Below, piece after piece: positions 43,491 to 52,411 of a stretch of 64,000 nucleotides of DNA. The stretch's first letter is position 1. Every line of letters starts with the position of its first letter. This DNA comes from CAYRYU01 sp964428355. GTDB lineage: Bacteria; Muiribacteriota; Ozemobacteria; Ozemobacterales; Ozemobacteraceae. The position numbers were made by a program, and so were the translations under genes. Below the pieces are notes generated by a model. It was not told where the DNA came from, did not search any database, and worked only from the letters and a program-made list of their open reading frames with translations. The stretch covers positions 1 through 64,000 of the forward strand of contig CAYRYU010000005.1 in NCBI GenBank assembly GCA_964428355.1, read 5' to 3'.

Positions 43491-45276
43491 CCGAGGTTCC
43501 TTTCGTGATTCCCAGAACGACCCAGTATTGTTTCTTCTGGGCGTCCACCTTCAAAGCATCTTCGAGGAACGGCGAATCTTCGAATTCCGCGAGGTAGGTC
43601 CCCGGGAACATGTAGTGTTCCGGATATTTCATGAGGTCGGGGATCCTCGAGGACCACTCGCTCTGGTAAACATCCACGAGGCACTGGGCGCGCAACTGGC
43701 TTCCGGAAGACCTCGAGTCGGGCCGAAGCGCCATTTCCCCGCCCGCCTTCACTCCGTTCCCGGAAAACCATTTTCCCGAGGTGTCCCGGTAGAGAAGCCG
43801 GGTGATCCGGGCTCCGAGACCGTTCACCGCGGTCAGTGTCCCGTCGGGATTCTTCCTGACGGAAAGCCGCTCGCGTCGCGTCTCGCTCTTCCTAAGATGA
43901 AGATGGATCGGCACCCGGGCGGAAATCCACCCCTCACGGAAATGCTGGTCCTGGGTCCAGTCGATGTAGAGATTCCGCGAAGAGCGGTTGTACCTGTCGA
44001 AATCGTTAACGAACGTGACGTTGGTCTCAGGGGAGAAATGGAACCCATCCGAGGAGGTGTAGGGAGAATAGCATCCGATGAGGGAAATGGTGGTCGCCCG
44101 GCGAGAATACTCGTCCAGGATCGTGAAGCCCACTGTCCGGAAAAGAACCCCCCAGCCTTCCGCCCAGGAGGCGTAGCCGAAGATCGCGGCGCTGGCGAAG
44201 AAAGCTATCAGGGGAACGGTCCAGAAGATCCAGATCTTCCGTCGTTTGATCGTCAGGACGATCAGGTTGACCGGACCGATCAGGAGGGCGAAAAGGAAGG
44301 TCAGGAGGTAGAGCGACCGGAATGGAATTCCCGAATCCTCGGAAACCGGAAACCTGCGGTTTATCTCCTCCTGCGAGTTCATCTGGCCCCACGGAGTGAA
44401 GGTTTCCGTCCAGACACGCTTGATGAAATCGCGTTGGTACGTGGTACTCGCCTCGAGCCCGCTCTCCTTGAGGAACAGGCATCTCCCGAACCCGACATGG
44501 TAAGTCAGGATGTCCGATTCCGTGGTATGGAAAGATGTCCATGGGTCGGGAATGGTCGTTCGCCCCTCTATCAAAAGGGAACCGCCCGCTTCGACATACC
44601 GCCACATCGCCATCTGGATAGGTGCGGGGGTTAGAACGAACTCCTGCTTCGTGAGGATGATCCCGTCATATCGGGTGTAGTGGTGCCAATTCGAACTCCA
44701 CTGGTTCGTGGGAAGGGTGGCTGTGGTGAACCGGAGCGTGTCGGGATCGTAGGACTTCGACTTGCTGTCGAACATCGTTTCGAGGTCGGGTTGCTTGAAC
44801 TCACGGCTCAGGAGAACGAACGGAATCCGTTCCCGGTAATAGGATTTTGGATTCACCACCCGGAGGGGAACCCTTTCCTCCTGTTCGTAACCGTCGATGG
44901 TGACCCGTATCCCGCTCGCCCCGAAAGGGATGGCGGGGTGGAAAAGGGAAACCATGACCTCGGTAGACGGCCCGATCGAAACGGTCCGGCTGATTTCCTG
45001 TATGGATTCCCCTCCCCCGCTGTAATCCTGGGACAACTCGAGAAGGACTTTTCGCGAGGTGTCCTGGCTTCGGTTCGCCACGACCACCCGATACTCGTTG
45101 TAGCCGTGGGTGTTTTCGCCGGGAGGGTTCGGATCGGCGTTCACCGAGATCATCCCGTAATCCACCGCCATGGCAAGCCCGGGAACCAGCAGCAGGAACA
45201 AAAAAACGGCAAGAAGGCGAAGGGGTTTCCCGGAAGAAGAACCCGAAAACGCGGGGTTTGACTCAGGCGGCTTCAT
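43471..45276 (-). CDS. membrane protein of unknown function in MoxR/ABC operon
   Basis: Encodes 601 residues. A hydrophobic signal (about 18-37) is followed by a beta-rich extracytoplasmic part (NPPGENTHGYNEYRVVVANRS). Next comes an amidotransferase-like stretch (DGIILTKQEFVL..., MWRYVEAGGSLLIEG). A pair of membrane spans lies around 320-375 (LYLLTFLFALLIGPVNLIVL, then IWIFWTVPLIAFFASAAIFGYA). A second soluble domain extends to the end. I do not recognise a named family. Overlaps of 14 bp with the MoxR gene and 20 bp with the ABC ATPase gene place it firmly in the operon. It could be an extracytoplasmic partner of the ABC exporter. Confidence 0.82.
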   Translation of the reverse strand: MKPPESNPAFSGSSSGKPLRLLAVFLFLLLVPGLAMAVDYGMISVNADPNPPGENTHGYNEYRVVVANRSQDTSRKVLLELSQDYSGGGESIQEISRTVSIGPSTEVMVSLFHPAIPFGASGIRVTIDGYEQEERVPLRVVNPKSYYRERIPFVLLSREFKQPDLETMFDSKSKSYDPDTLRFTTATLPTNQWSSNWHHYTRYDGIILTKQEFVLTPAPIQMAMWRYVEAGGSLLIEGRTTIPDPWTSFHTTESDILTYHVGFGRCLFLKESGLEASTTYQRDFIKRVWTETFTPWGQMNSQEEINRRFPVSEDSGIPFRSLYLLTFLFALLIGPVNLIVLTIKRRKIWIFWTVPLIAFFASAAIFGYASWAEGWGVLFRTVGFTILDEYSRRATTISLIGCYSPYTSSDGFHFSPETNVTFVNDFDRYNRSSRNLYIDWTQDQHFREGWISARVPIHLHLRKSETRRERLSVRKNPDGTLTAVNGLGARITRLLYRDTSGKWFSGNGVKAGGEMALRPDSRSSGSQLRAQCLVDVYQSEWSSRIPDLMKYPEHYMFPGTYLAEFEDSPFLEDALKVDAQKKQYWVVLGITKGTSDEAGSQ

Positions 45277-46324
45277 GCTTCTTCTCGAATTCGAGGTCGT
45301 CGGACACGGAAGAGGCGGTCTCGTCGAGAGCGGAGATGAGCCCTCCGATGATCGCGGCGGGTCCGACCTTTTCGAATCTGGCCTGGTAGTTGAGGATGAG
45401 CCGATGGTTCAGGGCGGCAAGGGCGACCACCTTCACATCCTCGAACCCGACCGTGGGACGACCCGACAGGAAAGCCACCGCGCGGGCGGATTCCGCGATG
45501 GCGATCGCCGCACGGGGAGAAGCCCCGTAGGAAACGTAGCGCCTGACGTGCTCCGAGGTCTCGCGGGCTCCGGGATGGGTTGCCGCCACCAGCCTCGAGA
45601 TGTACCTGGCGACGGGTTTGGGCAGGAAGATCTTGTCGACGGTGGAGAAAAGCTTCTCCAGCTCGCTGGCCTGGACCTTCCACTCTGGGAGCGGAGGGTT
45701 TCCGTGACGGCGGGTCGAGATGATCGACTCGAGGGTCTTCGAATCGGCATTCGCGACGTTCAGTTTGAAAAGGAAGCGGTCCAGCTGCGCTTCGGGAAGG
45801 GGGTAGGTCCCCTCCAGTTCGATGGGGTTCTGGGAGGCAAGGACGAAAAATGGCTGAGGAAGGGGTCGGGTCGTCCCCAACAGCGTTACGCACCTCTCCT
45901 GCATTGCTTCGAGGAGAGCGGACTGGGTTTTGGGGGATGCCCGGTTGATTTCGTCGGCAAGCAGGATATTGGTGAATACCGGTCCGGCCTGGAACTTCAT
46001 TTCCCGGTTGCCGTCCTGGGATTGCTGAAGGATATGCGCGCCGAGGATGTCCCCGGGCATGAGATCGGGGGTGAACTGAACCCGCTTGAATTCGAGTCCG
46101 AGGAGGCATCCGAGGGTCTTGATCAGGGCGGTCTTCCCGACCCCGGGAACCCCTTCCAGAAGGATGTGGCCCCGGCTGAGGATGCCCACCATCACCAGAC
46201 GGTGGAGTTCCGGACGCCCTAGAAGTATCCGGTCAAGCTCTGCCAGCGCCTTGCTGGCAAGGGCCATGAACGGGGTAAGTTCGGATGGTTGGAGGAGAGT
46301 CGGAGCGGGGGATTGGGAATCCAT
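45263..46324 (-). CDS. MoxR family AAA+ ATPase
   Basis: Encodes 353 residues. Walker A GVPGVGKTALIKTL, Walker B LLADEINRASPKTQSALLEAMQE and sensor region LASQNPIELEGTYPLPEAQLDRFLFKL are textbook MoxR. The C-terminal lid has RYVSYGASPRAAIAI. MoxR ATPases work as chaperones or maturation factors for protein complexes, commonly with the VWA and DUF58 proteins encoded beside them. Here those are four to seven genes downstream in the same operon, separated by an ABC exporter and a membrane protein. It starts 7 bp after the coiled-coil protein gene. Confidence 0.95.
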   Translation of the reverse strand: MDSQSPAPTLLQPSELTPFMALASKALAELDRILLGRPELHRLVMVGILSRGHILLEGVPGVGKTALIKTLGCLLGLEFKRVQFTPDLMPGDILGAHILQQSQDGNREMKFQAGPVFTNILLADEINRASPKTQSALLEAMQERCVTLLGTTRPLPQPFFVLASQNPIELEGTYPLPEAQLDRFLFKLNVANADSKTLESIISTRRHGNPPLPEWKVQASELEKLFSTVDKIFLPKPVARYISRLVAATHPGARETSEHVRRYVSYGASPRAAIAIAESARAVAFLSGRPTVGFEDVKVVALAALNHRLILNYQARFEKVGPAAIIGGLISALDETASSVSDDLEFEKKHEAA

Positions 46325-46331
46325 TTGTTCC

Positions 46332-47735
46332 TCATTTCTTCCTTTCGAAGTATCGCCTTACCGCCCCCTGGTGACGCGGCAGGATGACACGGGTATTCGC
46401 GGAACCCTCGTCGGCGGAGGCGCCGGAAAGCGCCCCGGCGGCAGAAGGTCCGGCTTCGTTGTCGACCGTTGGAGCACCAACGCTTTCCCCGATCGTAATC
46501 GAATCGCTGGGGTCGACCACCTCACCGGGCGGAAGGGGGGTGTCCTTGAACTCTGTCCCTCCCTCACGGGTCTTGGGACCATATTTCATCTCCGCATCGC
46601 CGCGCCCACGGTTGATTCCACCAGAACCGGGGTCTCCATCTCCGTCTTTCCCTGACATGGGAATCATGAGCAACGCGTCCGGCTTTTCCTTTCCATCAGA
46701 AAGGACGTAGAAATCGGGCTTCTCGCCCTTCTTCGCCTTCCGGCACTTCCCCAGCATCTTCTTGTCGATCAGCTTGGCCTTGATCATCTTTCCGAGGGAG
46801 CCTTCCAATTTCTTGATATGCTCCTGAAGGGCCTTTGACAACTTCTTGAGCTGCTCCGGGGTCAGGTTACCCTTTTCGAGGGCCTTTTCGAATGCCTTCA
46901 AACCCGGGGATTGCTTGAAGCTCTTGGTGGCCTCCTTGACGGTTTTCGCCAGCTCCTTCATGGCATCGTTCCGTTCCTTCAGGTCAAGAGGCTTGCGTTC
47001 GGAAAGGAGCTTGTCTACCAGTTCCTGGGCCCGGTCGAGCTTCTGGCTCTGGCCAACCGTCTCCTCGGCCGACTTCTGTGCCGCTTTGGTGGCGATGTCA
47101 TCGAGGTGGTCCAGAGCTTCGAAGGTTTTCGCAGGGTCCTCACCGGAGCTGTCAGCGAGGGTTTGTTCGATCTTTTCCTGCAGCTTCTCCGCCTTGGCGA
47201 GGTCGAGAACCTCCTCCTCTTTCAATGCCTCCACTTTAAGGGATAGAAGCTCCCTTTCCTTCTCGAGGTGCAACTTCTGAGGGGAATCCGCAACCACCAG
47301 CGAAGGTGGTACAAAGAGGATGACCAGCACGAATACCGAGGAGGCGGAAAAAACGCCCAGAAGATGCCGGTCCTTCCAGCGGATCTCGGGGTGCGAAAGC
47401 CTCCGGAACTCCGGTTCCCAGGATGCTATGTCCGTTTCGGGAATCGCCGCGAGGAGCCCGCCGCACCGATTGTGCAGGTCGAGGATGGCGAGCACCTCTT
47501 CCTCCGGCGGAGCCCGCCGGCGTGCCTGTATGAGGGCCATCCCAAGCCCGAACACCATTCCCGCGGCGATCAAGGCCGGAAAAAGGTCGAGTGCGTAGCT
47601 CAGGGAACGTGCGGCAAGGGCACCCGTTCCCAGTATCAGGAAAAGAATGGAAAGATTGACCAACGCGCACTTGATGAAAAGGTACAGCGTGATCTGGAAA
47701 GAGAATTCCTTGAGTATCCGGGCCGACGTCTTCAT
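46332..47735 (-). CDS. coiled-coil membrane protein, first gene of the MoxR operon
   Basis: Encodes 467 residues. Three hydrophobic segments are visible (about 12-37, 50-70 and 126-150). A long Lys/Glu/Leu-rich region (about 155-325) looks like continuous coiled coil. The C-terminal 130 residues are Gly/Asp/Pro-rich and probably unstructured, ending RRYFERKK. No catalytic motif was found. Proteins of this build occur at the start of some MoxR operons, so it may tether or clamp the ATPase at the membrane; this is inference. A 171-bp non-coding stretch precedes it; its promoter is not identified. Confidence 0.8.
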   Translation of the reverse strand: MKTSARILKEFSFQITLYLFIKCALVNLSILFLILGTGALAARSLSYALDLFPALIAAGMVFGLGMALIQARRRAPPEEEVLAILDLHNRCGGLLAAIPETDIASWEPEFRRLSHPEIRWKDRHLLGVFSASSVFVLVILFVPPSLVVADSPQKLHLEKERELLSLKVEALKEEEVLDLAKAEKLQEKIEQTLADSSGEDPAKTFEALDHLDDIATKAAQKSAEETVGQSQKLDRAQELVDKLLSERKPLDLKERNDAMKELAKTVKEATKSFKQSPGLKAFEKALEKGNLTPEQLKKLSKALQEHIKKLEGSLGKMIKAKLIDKKMLGKCRKAKKGEKPDFYVLSDGKEKPDALLMIPMSGKDGDGDPGSGGINRGRGDAEMKYGPKTREGGTEFKDTPLPPGEVVDPSDSITIGESVGAPTVDNEAGPSAAGALSGASADEGSANTRVILPRHQGAVRRYFERKK

Positions 47736-47842
47736 GTCCCTATTGGATGATTATCGCATCTCCCGTTTCAATCCGCAACCGTAAGAATCCTCCGGGACGC
47801 CACCGAAGGAGAGAAGGTGAGAAATGAGTCGGGGAATTGAAA

Positions 47843-47873
47843 CGCGGGTTCCTTGGAAAAAACGGAACCCGCG
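47843..47873 (-). terminator. candidate terminator after the winged-helix gene
   Basis: A perfect 10-bp stem CGCGGGTTCC / GGAACCCGCG (47843-47852 with 47864-47873) lies 34 bp beyond the stop of the leftward winged-helix gene. The strand then reads TTTCAATT, a weak T-tract. The loop itself is T-rich. Confidence 0.6.
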
Positions 47874-47906
47874 AAGAAGAACCTTGGACCTGGTCGAGGG
47901 GGGGAG

Positions 47907-48581
47907 TCAGCTCAACTGGTGGGCGAGAAAGTATTTTTTCCCATCCGGGACAACGAGCCCCTCTTTCTTGAGGCCGCTGATGACCTTGTTCAACCGCTGA
48001 TAGCGCTTCTCACCCAAGCCGGCGGTTATTTCCGAACCTGTTGCCCCGGGATTCTGATCGAGAAAGGCGAGAACCTGTTCGGGAGTTACGGGTTCGGGGC
48101 CCTTTTCCTTTGCGGGCTCCATTCCCCTGATCCGGCGCCGCAGGTAGAAGGTCCCCTTCAATTCGTCGATGTCGCCGGCCTTGGCGAGTTTCTTGAGCAA
48201 AGGCTTCAGTTGATTCCTGGGGATTCCGAAATACCTGGAGATTGAGGTGATCTTTTCCCCGTCGGTCTTTCCATAAAGGAACCGGAAGATTTCCCGGGAG
48301 GGAGGAAGCTTGGGTATGCCTGCCTTTGGTTTTCTTCCCGCTTTGCGGGGTGTGGCCTTCTTGATAGCCTTGACCGATTTAGCCTTCCGGCCCCTTTTGG
48401 CGGGCTTCGGTTTGACCGAGGCTTTCTTCTCGGCCTTCGCCTTTCTTCCGCGCTTCCGGGGAGGAGGCAAATCATCGGCAACCACTTTCCCCCGCCTCGT
48501 GGAAATCCGATTCAATTTGGTGACTGCTTCTAAAAGCCCTTTGAGAAACTCCTCGACCATTGAAAGAGGGTTTTTGCCCAC
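47907..48581 (-). CDS. winged-helix DNA-binding-like protein with AT-hook motifs
   Basis: Encodes 224 residues from a GTG start with AAGGTAGG upstream; an ATG at 48560 is the alternative. Residues about 28-95 are very basic and contain AT-hook-like motifs (KRGRKAK twice, AGRKPKAG), which bind the minor groove of AT-rich DNA. Two winged-helix-like segments follow: FLYGKTDGEKITSISRYFGIPRNQLKPLLKKLAKAG (about 100-140) and LAFLDQNPGATGSEITAGLGEKRYQRLNKVISGLKKEGLV (about 168-215). It is likely a nucleoid-associated or transcription factor. It is transcribed leftward towards the MoxR operon but a terminator-like stem separates them. Confidence 0.75.
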   Translation of the reverse strand: MGKNPLSMVEEFLKGLLEAVTKLNRISTRRGKVVADDLPPPRKRGRKAKAEKKASVKPKPAKRGRKAKSVKAIKKATPRKAGRKPKAGIPKLPPSREIFRFLYGKTDGEKITSISRYFGIPRNQLKPLLKKLAKAGDIDELKGTFYLRRRIRGMEPAKEKGPEPVTPEQVLAFLDQNPGATGSEITAGLGEKRYQRLNKVISGLKKEGLVVPDGKKYFLAHQLS

Positions 48582-48800
48582 TGGAACATCCTACCTTTCT
48601 ATTTATTTCATTCGATGCCCGCTACGTTACAACATTCGTGATGCAATTTCAAGGGAGTCTCTTTCAGCCGAGATGAATCGCTTTTCTGAGAAAGACACCT
48701 GCCAGGGAATCTTCCCTGAAACCCTGGATTGAACATATGTTTCAGAAAGTCACGATCGTCATCCGAAAATCTTTGGAGTTTGCATGGCACTGGAATTTGG

Positions 48801-48806
48801 TATAAA
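48801..48806 (+). promoter_or_regulatory. candidate -10 box for the zinc-ribbon gene
   Basis: TATAAA lies 36 bases before the GTG start of the zinc-ribbon gene, preceded by TGG. No good -35 box is seen at the normal distance. The rest of the 261-bp divergent gap (48582-48842) holds no further feature I can support. Confidence 0.3.
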
Positions 48807-48842
48807 TTGTCTTGGGAATGACACTCTGGGAGGAATAGAAAA

Positions 48843-49706
48843 GTGCTTGCAATCATGGCTCTCAATTTGAACTGTCCGAAATGTCATAAATCCCTGATGG
48901 ACATGGAACATCACCTCGACAACCATTCCAGCATAAACCTCCGTATCGAGGTCAATGGGAAGAAAGGCTGGGTAAGGCTTTCCTCGGTCTACGGCAGTTT
49001 CAATTTCGCGAGCCAGGAGCGGATTCCCGACGGAGCCCTGGCGAAGTTTTCCTGTCCGCATTGCGGAAATCACCTCCAGAGCCAGGTTTCCTGCTCTCAA
49101 TGCGATTCTCCGATGGTTCCCCTCGACCTGGCGGAGGGCGGGAAGGTGTATATCTGCTCAAAAAAAGGTTGCAGAAGACACTTCCTGGAATTCGAGGATG
49201 CCGAGGATGCCCTGAACAAATTCTACCGCCAGTATTCGATGGAGACCCCGGCATCGCCACTTCAAGCCGGGAAACCCGCCAGGGAACTTCCACCTCATGA
49301 CGAAAGGGAACTGATCCTCAACAACACCTTCCTGAACTCATACTGCCCCCATTGCCGGAAATCCCTCATTTCCCGGAGCACCATCAACATCGTCGTGGAG
49401 AACCGGGAAGGTCGGTCCGGGGAGCTTCAACTCAGCCCTTTCCTGAATGTTTTCACCCACAAATCGACCATCGAGATTCCGGAAGGCGAGGAAGTCCGGG
49501 ACATGAAGTGCCCGGGTTGCCGGAAATCCCTCGTCGAGAGCAGCCGGAAATGCGCAACATGCGGTTCCCATACCGCGCAGATTACGGTTTCAGCGATGAG
49601 GAAATTGATCCCCTTCTTCATCTGCCTGAAAAAGGGCTGCACCTGGCACGGACTCTCGCCCGAGGACACCAACCTGATCGCCCTCGAGGACAGCCTCGAA
49701 TGGTGA
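48843..49706 (+). CDS. duplicated zinc-ribbon protein
   Basis: Encodes 287 residues from a GTG nine to ten bases after GGGAGG; an ATG at 48855 is too far from that site. The protein is an internal duplication. Each half has CPxCxKSL, a stretch of about 40 residues, CPxC(G/R)xxL, CxxC, and a final CxKKGC (CPKCHKSL..., CPHCGNHL, CSQCDS, CSKKGC in the first; CPHCRKSL..., CPGCRKSL, CATCGS, CLKKGC in the second). It should hold several zinc ions. No enzyme motif or membrane segment is seen. I do not know the function; nucleic-acid or protein binding is plausible. Confidence 0.8.
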   Translation: MLAIMALNLNCPKCHKSLMDMEHHLDNHSSINLRIEVNGKKGWVRLSSVYGSFNFASQERIPDGALAKFSCPHCGNHLQSQVSCSQCDSPMVPLDLAEGGKVYICSKKGCRRHFLEFEDAEDALNKFYRQYSMETPASPLQAGKPARELPPHDERELILNNTFLNSYCPHCRKSLISRSTINIVVENREGRSGELQLSPFLNVFTHKSTIEIPEGEEVRDMKCPGCRKSLVESSRKCATCGSHTAQITVSAMRKLIPFFICLKKGCTWHGLSPEDTNLIALEDSLEW

Positions 49707-49795
49707 TCATCGGATCACCCCCGAGGACGGTCCGACAGTTGGAAAAGTCTCCGGCCAGGGTTTAGCCGGGAGGCGAGCCCCGGAACGCCTTTTCG

Positions 49796-52090
49796 TCAGC
49801 CCTTCTTTCCCCCGGCGGGATTCACCGCCGGCCTGAAGGAGAAAGAGGGAGTGTCGTCCTTCCTTGACACGCACACGGTCCCGCCGTCTTTCAAAGCCCC
49901 GAACAGGATTTCCTCCGCCAGGGCATCCTTGATCTCCTTCTGGATAACCCTTGCTAAAGGACGGGCTCCGTGCTTGGGATCGAACCCCTTCGCAGCCAGC
50001 CAATCGCGCATTTCCGCGGACAGCTCGATTTTCACGTTTCGGGCGGCAAGCTGCTGGTTGAGCTCACCCAGGAACTTGTCCACCACCTGCTTCATGATGT
50101 CGTGGTTCAGGGCGTTGAAGGTGATGATCGCATCCAACCGGTTGCGGAACTCGGGATTGAACAGCCTTTCAACGGCATCCTTCCCCTTCCACTCGACATC
50201 AAGGGCGTGATCCCCGAAGCCGATCGAGGATTTTCCCATCTCCCTGGCGCCGGCATTCGATGTCATGATCAGGATCACGTTGCGGAGATCCGCCTTCTTT
50301 CCCGTATTGTCGGTCAGGGTGGCGTAGTCCATCACCTGGAGGAGAACATTGTAGATGTCGGGGTGGGCCTTTTCGATCTCATCGAGGAGCAGGACGCAGT
50401 ATGGCTGCTTCCTTATCGCTTCGGTGAGGAGACCTCCCTGGTCGAAACCGACGTATCCGGGGGGGGCTCCGATGAAACGGGAAACGGCGTGTTTCTCCAT
50501 GTACTCGCTCATGTCGAACCGGAGGAAGCCTATCCCCAGGGCGGTGGCCAGCTGGCGGGAAACCTCGGTCTTCCCGACCCCGGTCGGCCCTGTGAAGAGG
50601 AAGGAACCGATGGGCCGGTGGGCTATCCCCAGACCCGCCCGGTTCCGCTTGATGGCTGTCGTAAGGGCTTTGATCGCTCCATCCTGACCGAAGATGACCT
50701 TTTTGAGGTCGGCTTCGATGGTCTGAAGGCGGTCCCGGTCGGAGGAGGAGACGCGCTTGGTGGGGATTCTTGCGATCCGGGAGACCGCCTTTTCTACGTC
50801 CCTAGTCCTGATCGTGTTTTTTTCGGGAAAGCCCGGGGAGAGTTTGACCAGCGCGGCGGCCTCGTCGATCAGGTCGATGGCCTTGTCGGGAAGGAACTTC
50901 TCGTTGATGTACTTGGCCGCGAGCTCGCAGGCGGATTTCAGTGCCCGCGAGGAGTATTTCACCCCGTGGAACTCCTCATACGCGGTTTTGAGGCCCTTCA
51001 GGATCAGGAAGGTTTCCCGCGGACTGGGCTCCTGGAGGTCGATCTTCTGGAACCGGCGGGAAAAGGCCCGGTCCTTGTCGAAGTGGTTCTTGTACTCCTC
51101 GAAAGTGCTGGTTCCGATACATCTCACCTTCCCCGAGTTGAGGAGAGGCTTGAGAATGTTCGCGGCATCGAGGCTTCCCCCGCTGACGGCGCCCGCTCCC
51201 ACGATCGTGTGGATCTCGTCAATGAACAGGATCACGTTCGGAAGGTTCTCGAGGGCTTTGATCGTCGCTTTCAGGCGTGCTTCGAAATCCCCGCGATACT
51301 TCGTTCCCGCCAGAAGCGCCCCGAGATCCAGGCCGTAGACCTTCGCGCCTTTGAGGCAGGGCGGGACCGTCCCGTCGAAAATCCGCATCGCGAGGCCTTC
51401 GACGATGGCGGTCTTCCCGACGCCGGGTTCCCCGACGAAAACGATGTTGTTCTTCCTTCTCCGGCTGAGGATGACGATCGAACGCTTGATCTCCCTTCGA
51501 CGACCAATGAGAGGATCGATCTTTCCCTCCGCCGCCTTGTCGTTGAGACAAGTGGCAAACTGGGTGAGGGGATCCCGGACCGGGGCATCCCCGTCCTCCT
51601 CTTCGCCTTCCCGGGGCCCGGCAGGCTCGGATTCGGGGGTCCCGTCCTGAAGCGGGTATTTGATGATGCCGTGGGAAACGAAGTTCAGGACATCCAGCCG
51701 GGAAACCTCCTCCTGCTGGAGGAACGCCACGGCCTGGGAATCCTCCTCCATGAAGATACCTGCAAGGATGTCCCCAGCCTCGGCCTGGGGCTTTTCCGCC
51801 GACTGGACCTGGGTGAATGCACGCTGGATGACCCGTTGAAACCCAACGGTCGGAATCGGCTCGTGACCTTTCTCGCTTTCGGGAACCTTGGGGACATGCT
51901 GTTCGAAGAACTCCTCGAGGTTCTTCTTGATACGGGACAGGCTTGCACCGCACCCGGTAATGATCTCACGGCCCTTCTTGTCGTGGATGATCCCGTAGAG
52001 GAGGTGCTCCACGGTCAGATACTCGTGGCGCCGTTCCGCCGCCTCCCTGATAACCGCCTGAAAGAGAATCTCGAGATCTCGACTGATCAT
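49796..52090 (-). CDS. clpA: ATP-dependent Clp protease ATP-binding subunit ClpA
   Basis: Encodes 764 residues. The N-domain (MISRDLEILFQAVIREA, HEYLTVEHLLYGI) is ClpA-type. Two AAA+ modules follow, GEPGVGKTAIVEGLA and GPTGVGKTEVSRQLA, with Walker B ILFIDEIHTIVGAGA and LLLDEIEKAHPD. The pore loops GTKYRGDFE and GYVGFDQGG are present, and an IGF loop (SSIGFG) binds ClpP. It unfolds substrates for ClpP and takes N-degron cargo from ClpS. The start at 52090 overlaps the clpS stop (ATGA) and has GGAGAAAG upstream. clpP is not in the window. Confidence 0.96.
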   Translation of the reverse strand: MISRDLEILFQAVIREAAERRHEYLTVEHLLYGIIHDKKGREIITGCGASLSRIKKNLEEFFEQHVPKVPESEKGHEPIPTVGFQRVIQRAFTQVQSAEKPQAEAGDILAGIFMEEDSQAVAFLQQEEVSRLDVLNFVSHGIIKYPLQDGTPESEPAGPREGEEEDGDAPVRDPLTQFATCLNDKAAEGKIDPLIGRRREIKRSIVILSRRRKNNIVFVGEPGVGKTAIVEGLAMRIFDGTVPPCLKGAKVYGLDLGALLAGTKYRGDFEARLKATIKALENLPNVILFIDEIHTIVGAGAVSGGSLDAANILKPLLNSGKVRCIGTSTFEEYKNHFDKDRAFSRRFQKIDLQEPSPRETFLILKGLKTAYEEFHGVKYSSRALKSACELAAKYINEKFLPDKAIDLIDEAAALVKLSPGFPEKNTIRTRDVEKAVSRIARIPTKRVSSSDRDRLQTIEADLKKVIFGQDGAIKALTTAIKRNRAGLGIAHRPIGSFLFTGPTGVGKTEVSRQLATALGIGFLRFDMSEYMEKHAVSRFIGAPPGYVGFDQGGLLTEAIRKQPYCVLLLDEIEKAHPDIYNVLLQVMDYATLTDNTGKKADLRNVILIMTSNAGAREMGKSSIGFGDHALDVEWKGKDAVERLFNPEFRNRLDAIITFNALNHDIMKQVVDKFLGELNQQLAARNVKIELSAEMRDWLAAKGFDPKHGARPLARVIQKEIKDALAEEILFGALKDGGTVCVSRKDDTPSFSFRPAVNPAGGKKG

Positions 52091-52401
52091 TCTTTCTCCA
52101 TCGCGCACTTCAAGGGGAAACCACGTTCACGCGCCTGGGAATGCACGGTCTCCACCTTCGTCTCGGCGATTTCCCTCGTAAAAACCCCCGCAAGCCCCTT
52201 CCCGTTCCGATGGACGTGGAGCATGATCTCGGTGGCCTCGAGGGTCGCCTTCCGAAAAACCTTTTCCAGTATCTCGACTACGAACTCCATGGTCGTGTAA
52301 TCGTCGTTCAGCAAAAACACCTTGTACAAGGCAGGTTTTCCCGTCTTCTGTCGGGTCTTTTCCTTGACTTCGCGATCGGTCCTGAAACCCGGTTGCGTCA
52401 T
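52087..52401 (-). CDS. clpS: ATP-dependent Clp protease adaptor ClpS
   Basis: Encodes 104 residues with the core LYKVFLLNDDYTTMEFVVEILEKVF, including the acidic DD of the N-degron pocket, and later MLHVHRNGKGLAGVF with the conserved His. ClpS delivers N-end-rule substrates to ClpA. It overlaps clpA by four bases and starts 10 bp after the ABC-F gene. The ribosome site is weak. Confidence 0.96.
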   Translation of the reverse strand: MTQPGFRTDREVKEKTRQKTGKPALYKVFLLNDDYTTMEFVVEILEKVFRKATLEATEIMLHVHRNGKGLAGVFTREIAETKVETVHSQARERGFPLKCAMEKE

Positions 52402-52411
52402 GCGGTCATTC

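Noticed and set aside
48784..48804. TGGCAC followed by TTGG as a possible sigma54 promoter before the zinc-ribbon gene
   Set aside because: The required GC of the -12 element is absent; the TATAAA box is a simpler reading.
49970..52300. 776-codon plus-strand open frame opposite clpA and clpS
   Set aside because: Antisense shadow caused by GC-rich codon use; clpA on the other strand has complete AAA+ motifs.
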